Assembly: GCA_022572105.1 (NCBI GenBank)
Contig: JACZWN010000020.1
Location: forward strand, 1 to 24,703
Length of the DNA: 24,703 nucleotides
Direction of reading: 5' to 3'
Source: Pseudomonadota bacterium
Lineage (GTDB): Bacteria > Pseudomonadota > Alphaproteobacteria > Kiloniellales > J153
In this document: piece by piece, positions 9,194-17,648 of the stretch
Position numbering within the stretch: the first letter of the stretch is position 1
Layout of the letters: each line of letters opens with the position of its first letter
Translations under genes and position numbers: made by a program
The notes under the pieces: model-generated
The model's input: the letters and a program-made list of their open reading frames with translations, nothing else
What the model was told of the DNA's origin: nothing
The model's database searches: none

Positions 9194-12100
9194 ATGGAGT
9201 GTCTCAACTGCCAGGCGGAGAATCCCACGGATCATCGCTTTTGCGCGGAATGCGGTGTTCCTTTGGCCATCGTTTGTCCCGAGTGCGCATTCTCCAACCC
9301 GCCGGGCGGAAAATTCTGTGGCGGCTGCGGCGCCGCGTTTCAATCGAAACCTGCGGAACCCGAAAAATCCCACCGGCAAACCGAAAGCCTGGGGCGCGCG
9401 CGGACAGAGGCCGAGCGCCGCCAGATCACGATCATGTTCTGTGATCTGGTGGGTTCCACCGAACTTTCCCAACGCCTGGACCCGGAAGACCTGCGCGAGG
9501 TGATGGGACGCTACCAGGACGCGGTCGCCGGCGCGGTGACTCGTTACGAGGGCCATGTCGCGAAGTTCCTCGGCGACGGCGTCCTGGCTTATTTCGGTTG
9601 GCCCCGGGCGCATGAGGACCAGGCCGAGCAGGCCATCCGCGCAGCACTCGAGGCGGTTACCGCGGTGCAGCTCGTCAAGGCCGATGGCGGTCAGCCTTTG
9701 CAGTCCCGGGCCGGCATTGCCACCGGTCGAGTGGTGATCGGGGATATCGTGGGAGACTCGGCCGAGGAACGCGACGCCGTGGTCGGCGAGACGCCGAACC
9801 TGGCCGCTCGGCTGCAGACCCTGGCCGACCCGGGCAGCGTAATGATTGGGGCCAACACGCGCCGCCTCATCGGTGATGTTTTCGAGTTGGGGAACCGGAC
9901 CGAGCACGATCTCAAGGGATTCGCCGACCCGGTCAGTGCCTGGTGCGTCCTCGGTGAGCGGCGGGTCGAGAGCCGATTCGAGGCGGCCCATGGCGACGCG
10001 CTCACACGGTTCGTTGGCCGCACGCAGGAAATCGGGCTGTTGCTGGATCGTTGGGAGCAAGCCAAGACCAACGAGGGACAGGTGGTCTTGCTTTCAGGCG
10101 AGGCCGGGATAGGTAAGAGTCGGATCCTAAGGGAGTTTGTCGGGCAATTGCGTGAGGGACCACACCTTACGCTCCGCTATCAGTGCTCCCCCCATCAGAT
10201 GAACGCCGCATTTCATCCGGTTATCAAGCAGCTGCACGATGCGGCCGATTTCAGGCGCGAAGACACGGTAGACGAAAAGCTCGACAAGCTGGAACGCCTC
10301 GTTGGAGACACAGGCGAAGATGGCTCGGAAGCCAGGTCCCTGATGGCCGCATTGCTATCATTACCAACCCAGCGATACGCACCTCTCGACATGACCCCTC
10401 AAAGACGGAAGCTGCAGACCATCGCGGTCTTGGTGGCACGGCTCGCGGGACTCGCCAAGCGGCAGCCGGTCTTGGTTTTGGTCGAGGACGTTCATTGGAT
10501 AGATCCATCGAGCTTGGAAACCTTCGACGCCGTGGTGGACCGCTCACAGAATTTGGCGGTGCTGGTCGTGATGACCCATCGTCAGGAATTCGAATCCCCA
10601 TGGACGGGCTACGGTCACGTGACGAATTACTCCCTCAACAGGTTGAGCCGCGGCGATGGCAAGGCGCTGGCCGAACGGGTCTCGGATGGCAAGGCGTTGC
10701 CCGAGGAGGTGCTCACCCGAATCTTGGAGCAGACCGACGGGGTACCGCTATTTGTCGAGGAGTTGACCAAGACGATTCTCGAGGCAGGTTTTCTCAAGGA
10801 GGAGGAAGACCGCTACGTTCTGGCGGGGCCGCTGCCGGCGGTCGCGATTCCCGCGACGCTGCACGACTCGCTGATGGCGCGCTTGGACCGGCTCGCCCCA
10901 GTGAAGGAGGTCGTCCAGACGGCGGCGTGTATCGGCAGAGAGTTCTCGCCCGAGCTTCTAGCCGCGGTGATGTCGATGGATCGGGCCGCTCTCGATGATT
11001 CGCTGGCGCAGTTGGTGAAGGCGCAGCTGTTATTCCACCGGTACACGGCCGAAGGCACCAGCTATCTCTTCAAGCATGCGCTGGTGCAGGACGCCGCGTA
11101 TGAGAGCCTATTGAAAAGCAAGCGCCGGGCGTTGCACGCAAAGCTGGCATACGCGCTCGAGAATCTGGATGAGTCGGATCCACTGGATTTGGCGCGTCAT
11201 TACTCAGCCGCAGGATTGGCGGACGAAGCCGCCACGTCCTATCTCGCGGCCGGTCAGCGTCTGCTTGGCGCCTCGGCCTTGCCGGAAGCATCGGGCGCGC
11301 TCGAGTTGGGCCTGGAACAGGTCGACGCCCTCGCCCCTTCGGCGAAACGCGATCGCCTGGAACTCGATCTGCGCACGTCCTTGGGAGCCGCGAATATGGC
11401 CCGGTTGGGATGGGCGCATCCCTCGGTCGCCGAGGCGCTGGAGCCGGCTTTCGCGTTGGCGAGGAAGCTGAACGATCGGGAGACCCTGGGGCCGGTCCTC
11501 TTTGGACTCTGGGTCCATTACCAGACGAGGACCGATTTTCCGCGGGCGCTCGAATGGCTGGAAGAGCTCGATAACGCGGTGGGGGAGACGGATGAATCCG
11601 AACTCTCGGCCGTCCGGGACATGTCGAGCGGTTGCCAGTACTTCTGGCAGGCCGAATATGACAGGGCGGCCAGCTACACGGATCACATACGGTCCGCTTA
11701 CGACGAGGAGAAGCACGCGAGGATCGTGGCCTTCACGAACCACGACCCGCTCGTCTTCTCGCTCCACTGGGCCGGCAGCTTTCTGGACTGGATCATCGGC
11801 TATCCCGAGCGCTCGCTCGAGCGGCTCCAGGAAGCGGTCGCCCTCGCGCGCCGCTTGAGCCACCCCTTCAATCTGGCATTTGCGCTAACCGCAGGCTCGC
11901 ACGGTTATCTTCTCCGCGGCGATGGCGAGCCGATTCTGTCTCACTGTGACGAAGTGGAGAGGCTCGTCGTCGAGGAAGGTCTGGGACCCTTCGCCCAGAA
12001 CGTGCTTGCCAACCAGTGGCGGGGAAAAGCGCTTATTCTGGGTAAGGAGTTCGCGGCTGGGTACAAACTTATGAAACAGGGCAACGATTTCTGGAACCTG

Positions 12101-12523
12101 GCTGGTGGGCGTATTTGCAACGCCTTGTTCTGGAGCTGGATGTCCAGGGGGCTCGGTGGCATGGGCGAGACGGCCGAAGCGCTTAAGTTGATCGAGCGGG
12201 CGATCGACCACTGCCGCGAAACCGGCGACTGCTACATGGAGCCGGAATGTCTCCGAATAAAGGGAGAGCTGCTCCTTCTCGCCGAGAACACCGATGATAC
12301 CCGCGTGGATGCCGTTTTCCACCAAGCCATCCAGCTTGCCCAAGCGCACAAGGCTAAATCATGGGAGCTGCGGGCGGCGACAAGCCTTGCCAAGCTCTGG
12401 CGGTCTCGAGACAAGCGCACTGAGGCCCGCGACCTGCTCGCCCCGGTGTACGATTGGTTCGCGGAAGGCTTCGACACGGCTGACCTAAAGGCGGCAAAGC
12501 TACTGTTGGAGGAGGTGTCCTAA
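9194..12523 (+). CDS. Zinc-ribbon / class III adenylyl cyclase / AAA-ATPase / TPR-like regulator
   Basis: A 1109-residue multidomain protein. Residues 1-45 form a double zinc ribbon with four C-x2-C pairs. Residues about 75-260 are a class III cyclase domain: metal-binding D84 (FCDLVGST) and D128 (FLGDGVLAYFG), and transition-state N202 and R206 (NLAARL). K124 and D194 stand at the purine-selecting positions, which favours ATP and hence cAMP. Residues about 270-520 are an AAA/NACHT-like ATPase with Walker A GEAGIGKSR (302-310) and Walker B LVLVEDVHWID (427-437). The rest, to 1109, is helical and TPR-like. No signal peptide or membrane segment is seen. Homologues exist in many alphaproteobacteria, but their signals are mostly unknown. 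Sampled GC is about 60%, below the neighbours. Confidence 0.9.
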   Translation: MECLNCQAENPTDHRFCAECGVPLAIVCPECAFSNPPGGKFCGGCGAAFQSKPAEPEKSHRQTESLGRARTEAERRQITIMFCDLVGSTELSQRLDPEDLREVMGRYQDAVAGAVTRYEGHVAKFLGDGVLAYFGWPRAHEDQAEQAIRAALEAVTAVQLVKADGGQPLQSRAGIATGRVVIGDIVGDSAEERDAVVGETPNLAARLQTLADPGSVMIGANTRRLIGDVFELGNRTEHDLKGFADPVSAWCVLGERRVESRFEAAHGDALTRFVGRTQEIGLLLDRWEQAKTNEGQVVLLSGEAGIGKSRILREFVGQLREGPHLTLRYQCSPHQMNAAFHPVIKQLHDAADFRREDTVDEKLDKLERLVGDTGEDGSEARSLMAALLSLPTQRYAPLDMTPQRRKLQTIAVLVARLAGLAKRQPVLVLVEDVHWIDPSSLETFDAVVDRSQNLAVLVVMTHRQEFESPWTGYGHVTNYSLNRLSRGDGKALAERVSDGKALPEEVLTRILEQTDGVPLFVEELTKTILEAGFLKEEEDRYVLAGPLPAVAIPATLHDSLMARLDRLAPVKEVVQTAACIGREFSPELLAAVMSMDRAALDDSLAQLVKAQLLFHRYTAEGTSYLFKHALVQDAAYESLLKSKRRALHAKLAYALENLDESDPLDLARHYSAAGLADEAATSYLAAGQRLLGASALPEASGALELGLEQVDALAPSAKRDRLELDLRTSLGAANMARLGWAHPSVAEALEPAFALARKLNDRETLGPVLFGLWVHYQTRTDFPRALEWLEELDNAVGETDESELSAVRDMSSGCQYFWQAEYDRAASYTDHIRSAYDEEKHARIVAFTNHDPLVFSLHWAGSFLDWIIGYPERSLERLQEAVALARRLSHPFNLAFALTAGSHGYLLRGDGEPILSHCDEVERLVVEEGLGPFAQNVLANQWRGKALILGKEFAAGYKLMKQGNDFWNLAGGRICNALFWSWMSRGLGGMGETAEALKLIERAIDHCRETGDCYMEPECLRIKGELLLLAENTDDTRVDAVFHQAIQLAQAHKAKSWELRAATSLAKLWRSRDKRTEARDLLAPVYDWFAEGFDTADLKAAKLLLEEVS

Positions 12524-12545
12524 TACCAAGGAGGATTATGCCGCC

Positions 12546-12932
12546 ATGACTTTCGCCATCAAGGGCCTGGATCACGTGGTGCTGCGCGTCGCCGATCTCG
12601 ATCGGGCGATCCGCTTCTACTGCGAGGTGCTCGGCTGCCGCGAGGAGCGCCGGGTCGAGTCCATCAACCTCGTGCAGCTACGCGCCGGGGCCGCGCTCAT
12701 CGACCTGATCCCGGCCGGGGGCGCGCCGGACCCGGGCGCCGGCAACATGGACCACTTCGCGCTGCGCATCGATCCCTTCGACGAGGCGGCGCTGCGCGCG
12801 CACCTGGAATCCCACGGCGTCGAAGCGGGCGAGGTCGCCACCCGCTACGGCGCCGAGGGCGACGGCCCCTCGCTCTACATCACGGATCCGGACGGCAACA
12901 CCGTCGAGCTCAAGGGCCCGCCGGATGGATGA
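12546..12932 (+). CDS. VOC (glyoxalase/dioxygenase-fold) family protein
   Basis: A 128-residue single-module vicinal-oxygen-chelate protein. The first half opens with LDHVVLRVADLDRAIRFY (metal-ligand position H10) and the second with NMDHFALRID; the C-terminal TDPDGNTVELKG carries the usual glutamate ligand. Members include glyoxalase I-like enzymes, ring-cleavage dioxygenases and resistance proteins, so the substrate is unknown. The ATG at 12546 follows AGGAGG (12529-12534); a nearer ATG at 12538 opens only a three-codon frame. It begins 22 bp after the cyclase gene, so co-transcription is likely. Its end overlaps the start of the truncated DUF123 frame. Confidence 0.88.
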   Translation: MTFAIKGLDHVVLRVADLDRAIRFYCEVLGCREERRVESINLVQLRAGAALIDLIPAGGAPDPGAGNMDHFALRIDPFDEAALRAHLESHGVEAGEVATRYGAEGDGPSLYITDPDGNTVELKGPPDG

Positions 12933-13182
12933 GCCCGTGTCGTCCGGTCCGGGCGCCTACGTGCTGCTGATCGAGCTGGGCGCGCCGCTGGCGCTCGAGG
13001 CGGGCGGCTCAAGCTCGCGCTCTCTCTTGTCCGACCGCACGCGTGCCAAGCCCAACAGCGCCGGCACTGGGGCGAAATACGCCTCGGTGCTCGATGCCTT
13101 GGGCGGTGCGCGAGCGCGGCGCCGTCCGGGAGGAGAAGCGGAGAGAATGTGCCTAAACCGTTCATTCCAAGGCGTTTATTAA
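12925..13182 (+). pseudogene. Truncated 5' remnant of a DUF123 (GIY-YIG-like) gene
   Basis: The frame starts at an ATG overlapping the VOC stop, and its first 28 or so residues (GPGAYVLLIELG, then APLALEAG) resemble the opening strand of DUF123 proteins, a GIY-YIG nuclease-like family of more than 100 residues. From about 13008 the resemblance ends: the expected tyrosine/glycine-rich GSA and arginine motifs are missing, and the frame continues through Ser/Arg-rich sequence to a stop at 13180-13182. I read it as a gene cut near 13008. The match rests on memory of the family and covers a short piece, so a chance resemblance is possible. Confidence 0.45.
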
Positions 13183-13192
13183 CCGTTCCTTC
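13154..13192 (+). promoter_or_regulatory. Spaced direct repeat upstream of the kinase-HerA genes
   Basis: TAAACCGTTCATTC (13154-13167) and TTAACCGTTCCTTC (13179-13192) match at 12 of 14 positions with a 25-bp period. The second copy contains TTAACC, like a CtrA half-site of alphaproteobacteria. They lie 60-100 bp before the kinase start in an AT-richer stretch, so this may be the promoter/operator region. No clear -35/-10 pair is seen. Apart from this and the remnant reading frame before it, I see nothing else in 12933-13252. Confidence 0.35.
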
Positions 13193-13252
13193 AGCACTGG
13201 TAACTAGATTTTTACGTTGATTCCCGGGCCAAGCCCGCAATGCGGATTGACG

Positions 13253-14134
<882 letters not shown>

Positions 14135-14159
14135 TCGAATTTCTGAAACGGACCATGTC

Positions 14160-15944
14160 ATGACCCATCAAAGCCAATTCGCGTCCAATCCCGAGCCCAT
14201 CGACGAGGCCGAGGCCGCCGAGAGCCCGGCCGCCAAAGGCCTGGCCGCCGAAAGCCAAGTTGCCGGGAGTCAGGCTGCTGAGGGACCGGACCACGCCGCG
14301 GCGATCGACCGGGCGTTCGACGAGGAGTCGGGCAATAAATTCCAGGTGGCGCGCGAGGAGAAGAAGCTGGGGCGCGTCGTGTCCGTCTCGGGCTCGCAGG
14401 TCATCGTACTGCTCAATAATTCGACCGGCGAAAGCCAGCTGGACCCGATCGAGCTTCAGATCGGGGCGCTGGTCAAGATGCGCACGCCGGCCTCGTCCGT
14501 TTTCGGCATGGTCAGCGGGCTCAGCATCCCGATTCCCGCCGAGGACGTCCATGATTCGGAAATGAAGATCGTCCAGATCGAGCTGGTCGGCGAGTCCGTC
14601 AAGCGGGAGGGCGTGGACAGGGGAGTGTTCCAGCGTGGCGTCTCGTTCTGTCCGTCGCTGGGCGACTCCGTCTACACCACGACGCAGGAAGACCTCAAGC
14701 AGGTCTACGCGCGCCCCGCCGTGTCGAGCGTGCGGATCGGCACCATCTTCCAGGATCAGACGCTGCCCGCCTTCATCTCCACGGACGACCTCCTGGGCAA
14801 GCACTTCGCGATCCTCGGGACCACAGGCTCGGGCAAGTCCTGCGCCGTGGCGCTGATCCTGCGGGCGATCCTGTCACAGCACTCGAACGGTCATGCGATC
14901 CTGCTCGACCTCCACAACGAGTATGGGCGCGCCTTCGCCGACTGCGCGGAAATCCTCGGCCCCGGGTCGCTTGAGCTGCCCTACTGGTTGCTCAACTTCG
15001 AGGAGATCAGGGAGATCATGATCGGAACCGGCGTCGACGATCGGGAAGCCGACGCGATCATCCTCAAGGACGCCATTCTGGCGGCCAAGCGGCGCTATCG
15101 CAGCGACGCCGAGACAACCGATTTCATGACCGCGGACACGCCCGTCCCCTACCGGTTGTCCGACGTCATCCAGCAGATAGACGGGGCCCTCGGCAAGCTG
15201 GACAAGCCGACCGACTCGGCCCCCTACCTGCGGCTCAAGGAACGCTTCAGCGCGCTCACGGGGGACAAGCGTTTCTCGTTCATGTTCCAGGGCCTGACCG
15301 TGCGCGACAACATGGCCGCGATCCTGTCGCGTATCTTCCGCGTGCCGGTCGCGGGCAAGCCGGTCACCATCCTCGACCTCTCCGGCGTGCCCTCCGAGAT
15401 CCTCAACGTGGTAATCTCGCTGGTGTGCCGCCTGACCTTCGACTTCGCCCTCTGGAGCGACCGCGCGCTGCCCATGCTGTTGATCTGCGAGGAGGCCCAT
15501 CGCTACGTGACCCAGGACCCCACCCTCGGGTTCGAGGCGACCAAACGGGCGTTGGGGCGCATCGCCAAGGAGGGCCGCAAGTACGGCGTGTCGCTCTGCC
15601 TCGTGAGCCAGCGGCCCTCGGACCTTGCCGTCGGCATCCTGTCACAGTGCAACACGATCTTCGCCATGCGCATGAGCAACCAGAAGGACCAGGAGTTCGT
15701 GCGCGGCACGCTCTCGGAATCGGCCGCCGGCCTGCTCGATTCACTGCCCACGCTGCGCACCGGAGAGGCGATCGCCGTCGGCGAGGGCGTCTCGGTGCCG
15801 GTGCGGCTGCTCTTCGACATGCTGGCCGAGGAGCGCAGGCCTTTGAGCGGCACCGCGTCTTTCTCAACCGCCTGGCAGACCGACGACAAGGACGAAAGCT
15901 TCGTCGCCGAGATCATCGATCGCTGGCGCCGCCAGCGGCGCTGA
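14160..15944 (+). CDS. HerA-like hexameric DNA-translocase ATPase (DUF87)
   Basis: A 594-residue HerA/FtsK-superfamily ATPase. Residues 1-60 are Ala/Glu-rich and probably disordered. Residues about 65-190 resemble the HAS-barrel (KLGRVVSVSGSQVIVLL). The RecA-like core has Walker A GTTGSGKS (220-227) and LLDLHNEYGRAF, and Walker B with catalytic glutamates LLICEEAHRY (440-449). Downstream are EGRKYGVSLCLVSQRPSDL and LSQCNTIFAMRMSNQKDQ, here split at SLCLVSQRPSDL, typical of HerA. HerA proteins pump DNA, with NurA nuclease in archaea and with Sir2 or other effectors in bacterial defence. No nuclease or Sir2 gene is adjacent; the partner here is a histidine kinase. No strong ribosome binding site precedes the ATG, which suggests coupling to the kinase gene. 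Confidence 0.88.
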   Translation: MTHQSQFASNPEPIDEAEAAESPAAKGLAAESQVAGSQAAEGPDHAAAIDRAFDEESGNKFQVAREEKKLGRVVSVSGSQVIVLLNNSTGESQLDPIELQIGALVKMRTPASSVFGMVSGLSIPIPAEDVHDSEMKIVQIELVGESVKREGVDRGVFQRGVSFCPSLGDSVYTTTQEDLKQVYARPAVSSVRIGTIFQDQTLPAFISTDDLLGKHFAILGTTGSGKSCAVALILRAILSQHSNGHAILLDLHNEYGRAFADCAEILGPGSLELPYWLLNFEEIREIMIGTGVDDREADAIILKDAILAAKRRYRSDAETTDFMTADTPVPYRLSDVIQQIDGALGKLDKPTDSAPYLRLKERFSALTGDKRFSFMFQGLTVRDNMAAILSRIFRVPVAGKPVTILDLSGVPSEILNVVISLVCRLTFDFALWSDRALPMLLICEEAHRYVTQDPTLGFEATKRALGRIAKEGRKYGVSLCLVSQRPSDLAVGILSQCNTIFAMRMSNQKDQEFVRGTLSESAAGLLDSLPTLRTGEAIAVGEGVSVPVRLLFDMLAEERRPLSGTASFSTAWQTDDKDESFVAEIIDRWRRQRR

Positions 15945-16070
15945 CGAGAAACGTAGGAGTCGGTGAAATCCATAACCTGTCCAAACCATTCCCCTGTTGC
16001 TTCAGCCCGATAACCGGTCGGGTGGGGGTGCTGGCTTTCTACTCGGCTTAGTGCCTGCACTCGCTCAAAC

Positions 16071-17138
16071 ATGCGAGACCGCTTGTCACTCCGAATCGGA
16101 ATCGCCGTGTTTGCCTTACTCATGGCGGCACCGTCGCCGGTGCGCGCCGACTATCGCTCCGCTGTCTCTGCCTATGAAAACGGCGCCTATGAGGCGGCCC
16201 TTGGCGAGTTTCGGACCCTGGCGCAGGGCGGTGACCCGGCTGCGCAATATCACCTCGGGCTGATGTTCGAGGACGGCCGCGGTGTCCGAAAGGATCCGGT
16301 CACGGCCCTTGGATGGTTCATCTGCGCCGCCGGCTCGGGCGGCCGGGTTGGCACGGACGCCGCCGGGTCGGCCGAGCAACTGTCATCCGCCCTGGATCGG
16401 GCCGCCGTCTCGGTGGCGCAGGAAAGGGCGCGCATCTGCCGCGCGACCGGGGAGAAACACGCCCTGGCGCAGGGCGGTGACCCGGCGGCGCAATATCACC
16501 TCGGGCTGATGTTCGAGGACGGCCGCGGTGTCCGAAAGGATCCGGTCACGGCCCTTGGATGGTTCATCTGCGCCGCCGGCTCGGGCGGCCGGGTTGGCAC
16601 GGACGCCGCCAGGTCGGCCGAGCAACTGTCATCCGCCCTGGATCGGGCCGCCGTCTCGGTGGCGCAGGAAAGGGCGCGCATCTGCCGCGCGACCGCGGAG
16701 ACTCCCGCGCCACAGGGTGCGGGGCAGGAGTTCGAGCGTCCCGACGGTACGGGCGAGGAGTCCGAGCGTCCCAACATCGCGAAACCGCTTGATTGGGAAA
16801 CGTTCAAAGACAAGTTGAGCCGATTTTTTCGGATGCTCTCACGGGTGGAAGTTGGGAGTCTGGAAGGCAGCCAATCCTTCTTTTCCGTGCCGATCAGGCG
16901 CTCTGTCTGGTCGAGGGCGTTTTTTCTTCCCGCCGATGGAACCCTCGTGGGTTCCCAACATGTCGCTTGGGAGTTCGGCGCGACGGGTCTGTACCAAGAT
17001 TTGAGAAGCGTCGCGCGAAGCGACAACAACATTGCCTTGGGGATATTCGCCGTCTTGTGGTGGCTTCTTATCGGAAAAACCCTGCTGTCCATGGGCGGCG
17101 TTCTCATGAGGGTCTTCCGGAGATCCGGGTCGGAATGA
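16071..17138 (+). CDS. Sel1-repeat protein with signal peptide, internal duplication and C-terminal membrane helix
   Basis: A 355-residue protein. Residues 1-26 look like a cleavable signal peptide (basic MRDRLSLR, hydrophobic IAVFALLMAA, cleavage after VRA). Two almost identical units (about 50-131 and 132-213) each contain a Sel1-like motif, AQYHLGLMFEDGRGV and ALGWFICAA, likely protein-interaction repeats. A Pro/Glu-rich linker follows (about 214-240), then a region of no recognised family. Near the end is one membrane helix (IALGIFAVLWWLLIG) and a short basic tail. It is probably anchored in the inner membrane with its repeats in the periplasm. There is no clear ribosome binding site before the ATG; the signal peptide supports the start. 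GC falls to about 55% in the C-terminal third. Function unknown. Confidence 0.75.
   Translation: MRDRLSLRIGIAVFALLMAAPSPVRADYRSAVSAYENGAYEAALGEFRTLAQGGDPAAQYHLGLMFEDGRGVRKDPVTALGWFICAAGSGGRVGTDAAGSAEQLSSALDRAAVSVAQERARICRATGEKHALAQGGDPAAQYHLGLMFEDGRGVRKDPVTALGWFICAAGSGGRVGTDAARSAEQLSSALDRAAVSVAQERARICRATAETPAPQGAGQEFERPDGTGEESERPNIAKPLDWETFKDKLSRFFRMLSRVEVGSLEGSQSFFSVPIRRSVWSRAFFLPADGTLVGSQHVAWEFGATGLYQDLRSVARSDNNIALGIFAVLWWLLIGKTLLSMGGVLMRVFRRSGSE
16216..16707 (+). repeat. Near-perfect 246-bp in-frame tandem duplication
   Basis: Bases 16216-16455 recur at 16462-16701 with three differences in 240 positions, with a period of 246 bp (82 codons). One difference is silent (GCT/GCG) and one changes Gly to Arg (GGG/AGG). 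Such identity at third positions means a recent duplication or gene conversion. Confidence 0.95.
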
Positions 17139-17201
17139 CGTGGCGAGTGCGGCCGGAACGCGCGTCGGCGCCAAGGATTGTCCAGGTATGTGGTCCAGGC
17201 A

Positions 17202-17221
17202 ATACCAACGGCCTTTGGTAT
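17202..17221. repeat. Perfect inverted repeat before the small membrane protein gene
   Basis: ATACCAA (17202-17208) and TTGGTAT (17215-17221) are perfect complements around a 6-nt centre. No T run follows in the plus direction. It overlaps the ribosome binding site region of the next gene, so it could be an operator, a leader hairpin or one copy of a dispersed genomic repeat. Confidence 0.6.
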
Positions 17222-17235
17222 AAGGGGGCGTGTCG

Positions 17236-17595
17236 GTGAATAAGATCTCAGGTTACCCATCGTTACGAAGGCGCTTTCTGGAGAGCATGCCCGAAGAGGT
17301 CGCGAGCAGCTTCACCGAGTTGCAGCTCGAGATGATCGAGCATGCCCTCGAGGGCGCCAAGTGGCGCGATCATCCGGTGGATGTCCGGCTGTCGATCCCG
17401 GTTCTCTGGCGACGGTTCTATTTCGTGCTGTTGGCAGGCCCGGAACGACGGACCGCCGAACGCCGAAAATACGAACGGGCGAGGCGGCCGGTCAGGGTCA
17501 TCGCGGATATGATCCTATTGGCTGTCTTTTTCGTGCTTCTGGTGCCGGCGGTCGTCGGCTCCGTTTACCTCATCTCCATGTTTTGGACCGGCTAG
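17236..17595 (+). CDS. Small hypothetical protein with C-terminal membrane helix
   Basis: A 119-residue protein. The GTG at 17236 is chosen because AAGGGGG (17222-17228) is spaced 7 nt before it; the GTG at 17230 is too close to that site. The soluble part is rich in Arg and Glu (RRRFLESMPEEV, then HPVDVRLSIPVLWRRFYFVL and GPERRTAERRKYERARRP), followed by one membrane helix (MILLAVFFVLLVPAVVG). I recall similar short proteins in proteobacteria, some carrying dubious '3-phosphoshikimate 1-carboxyvinyltransferase' labels. There is no support for such an activity at this length. It follows the Sel1 gene by 97 bp and may be co-transcribed. Function unknown. Confidence 0.65.
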   Translation: MNKISGYPSLRRRFLESMPEEVASSFTELQLEMIEHALEGAKWRDHPVDVRLSIPVLWRRFYFVLLAGPERRTAERRKYERARRPVRVIADMILLAVFFVLLVPAVVGSVYLISMFWTG

Positions 17596-17648
17596 TGAAA
17601 ATCGCAACGCGCCGCGGACATTTGGTCCTCGGATAACGGTCGTCTCGC

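Noticed and set aside
16006..16022. Hairpin CCCGA-N7-TCGGG after the HerA-like gene as a terminator
   Set aside because: The stem is only 5 bp and it is followed by a G run, not a T run.
17596..17648. Bidirectional terminator between the small membrane protein gene and gor
   Set aside because: Only a 4-bp GGAC/GTCC stem without a T run is present.
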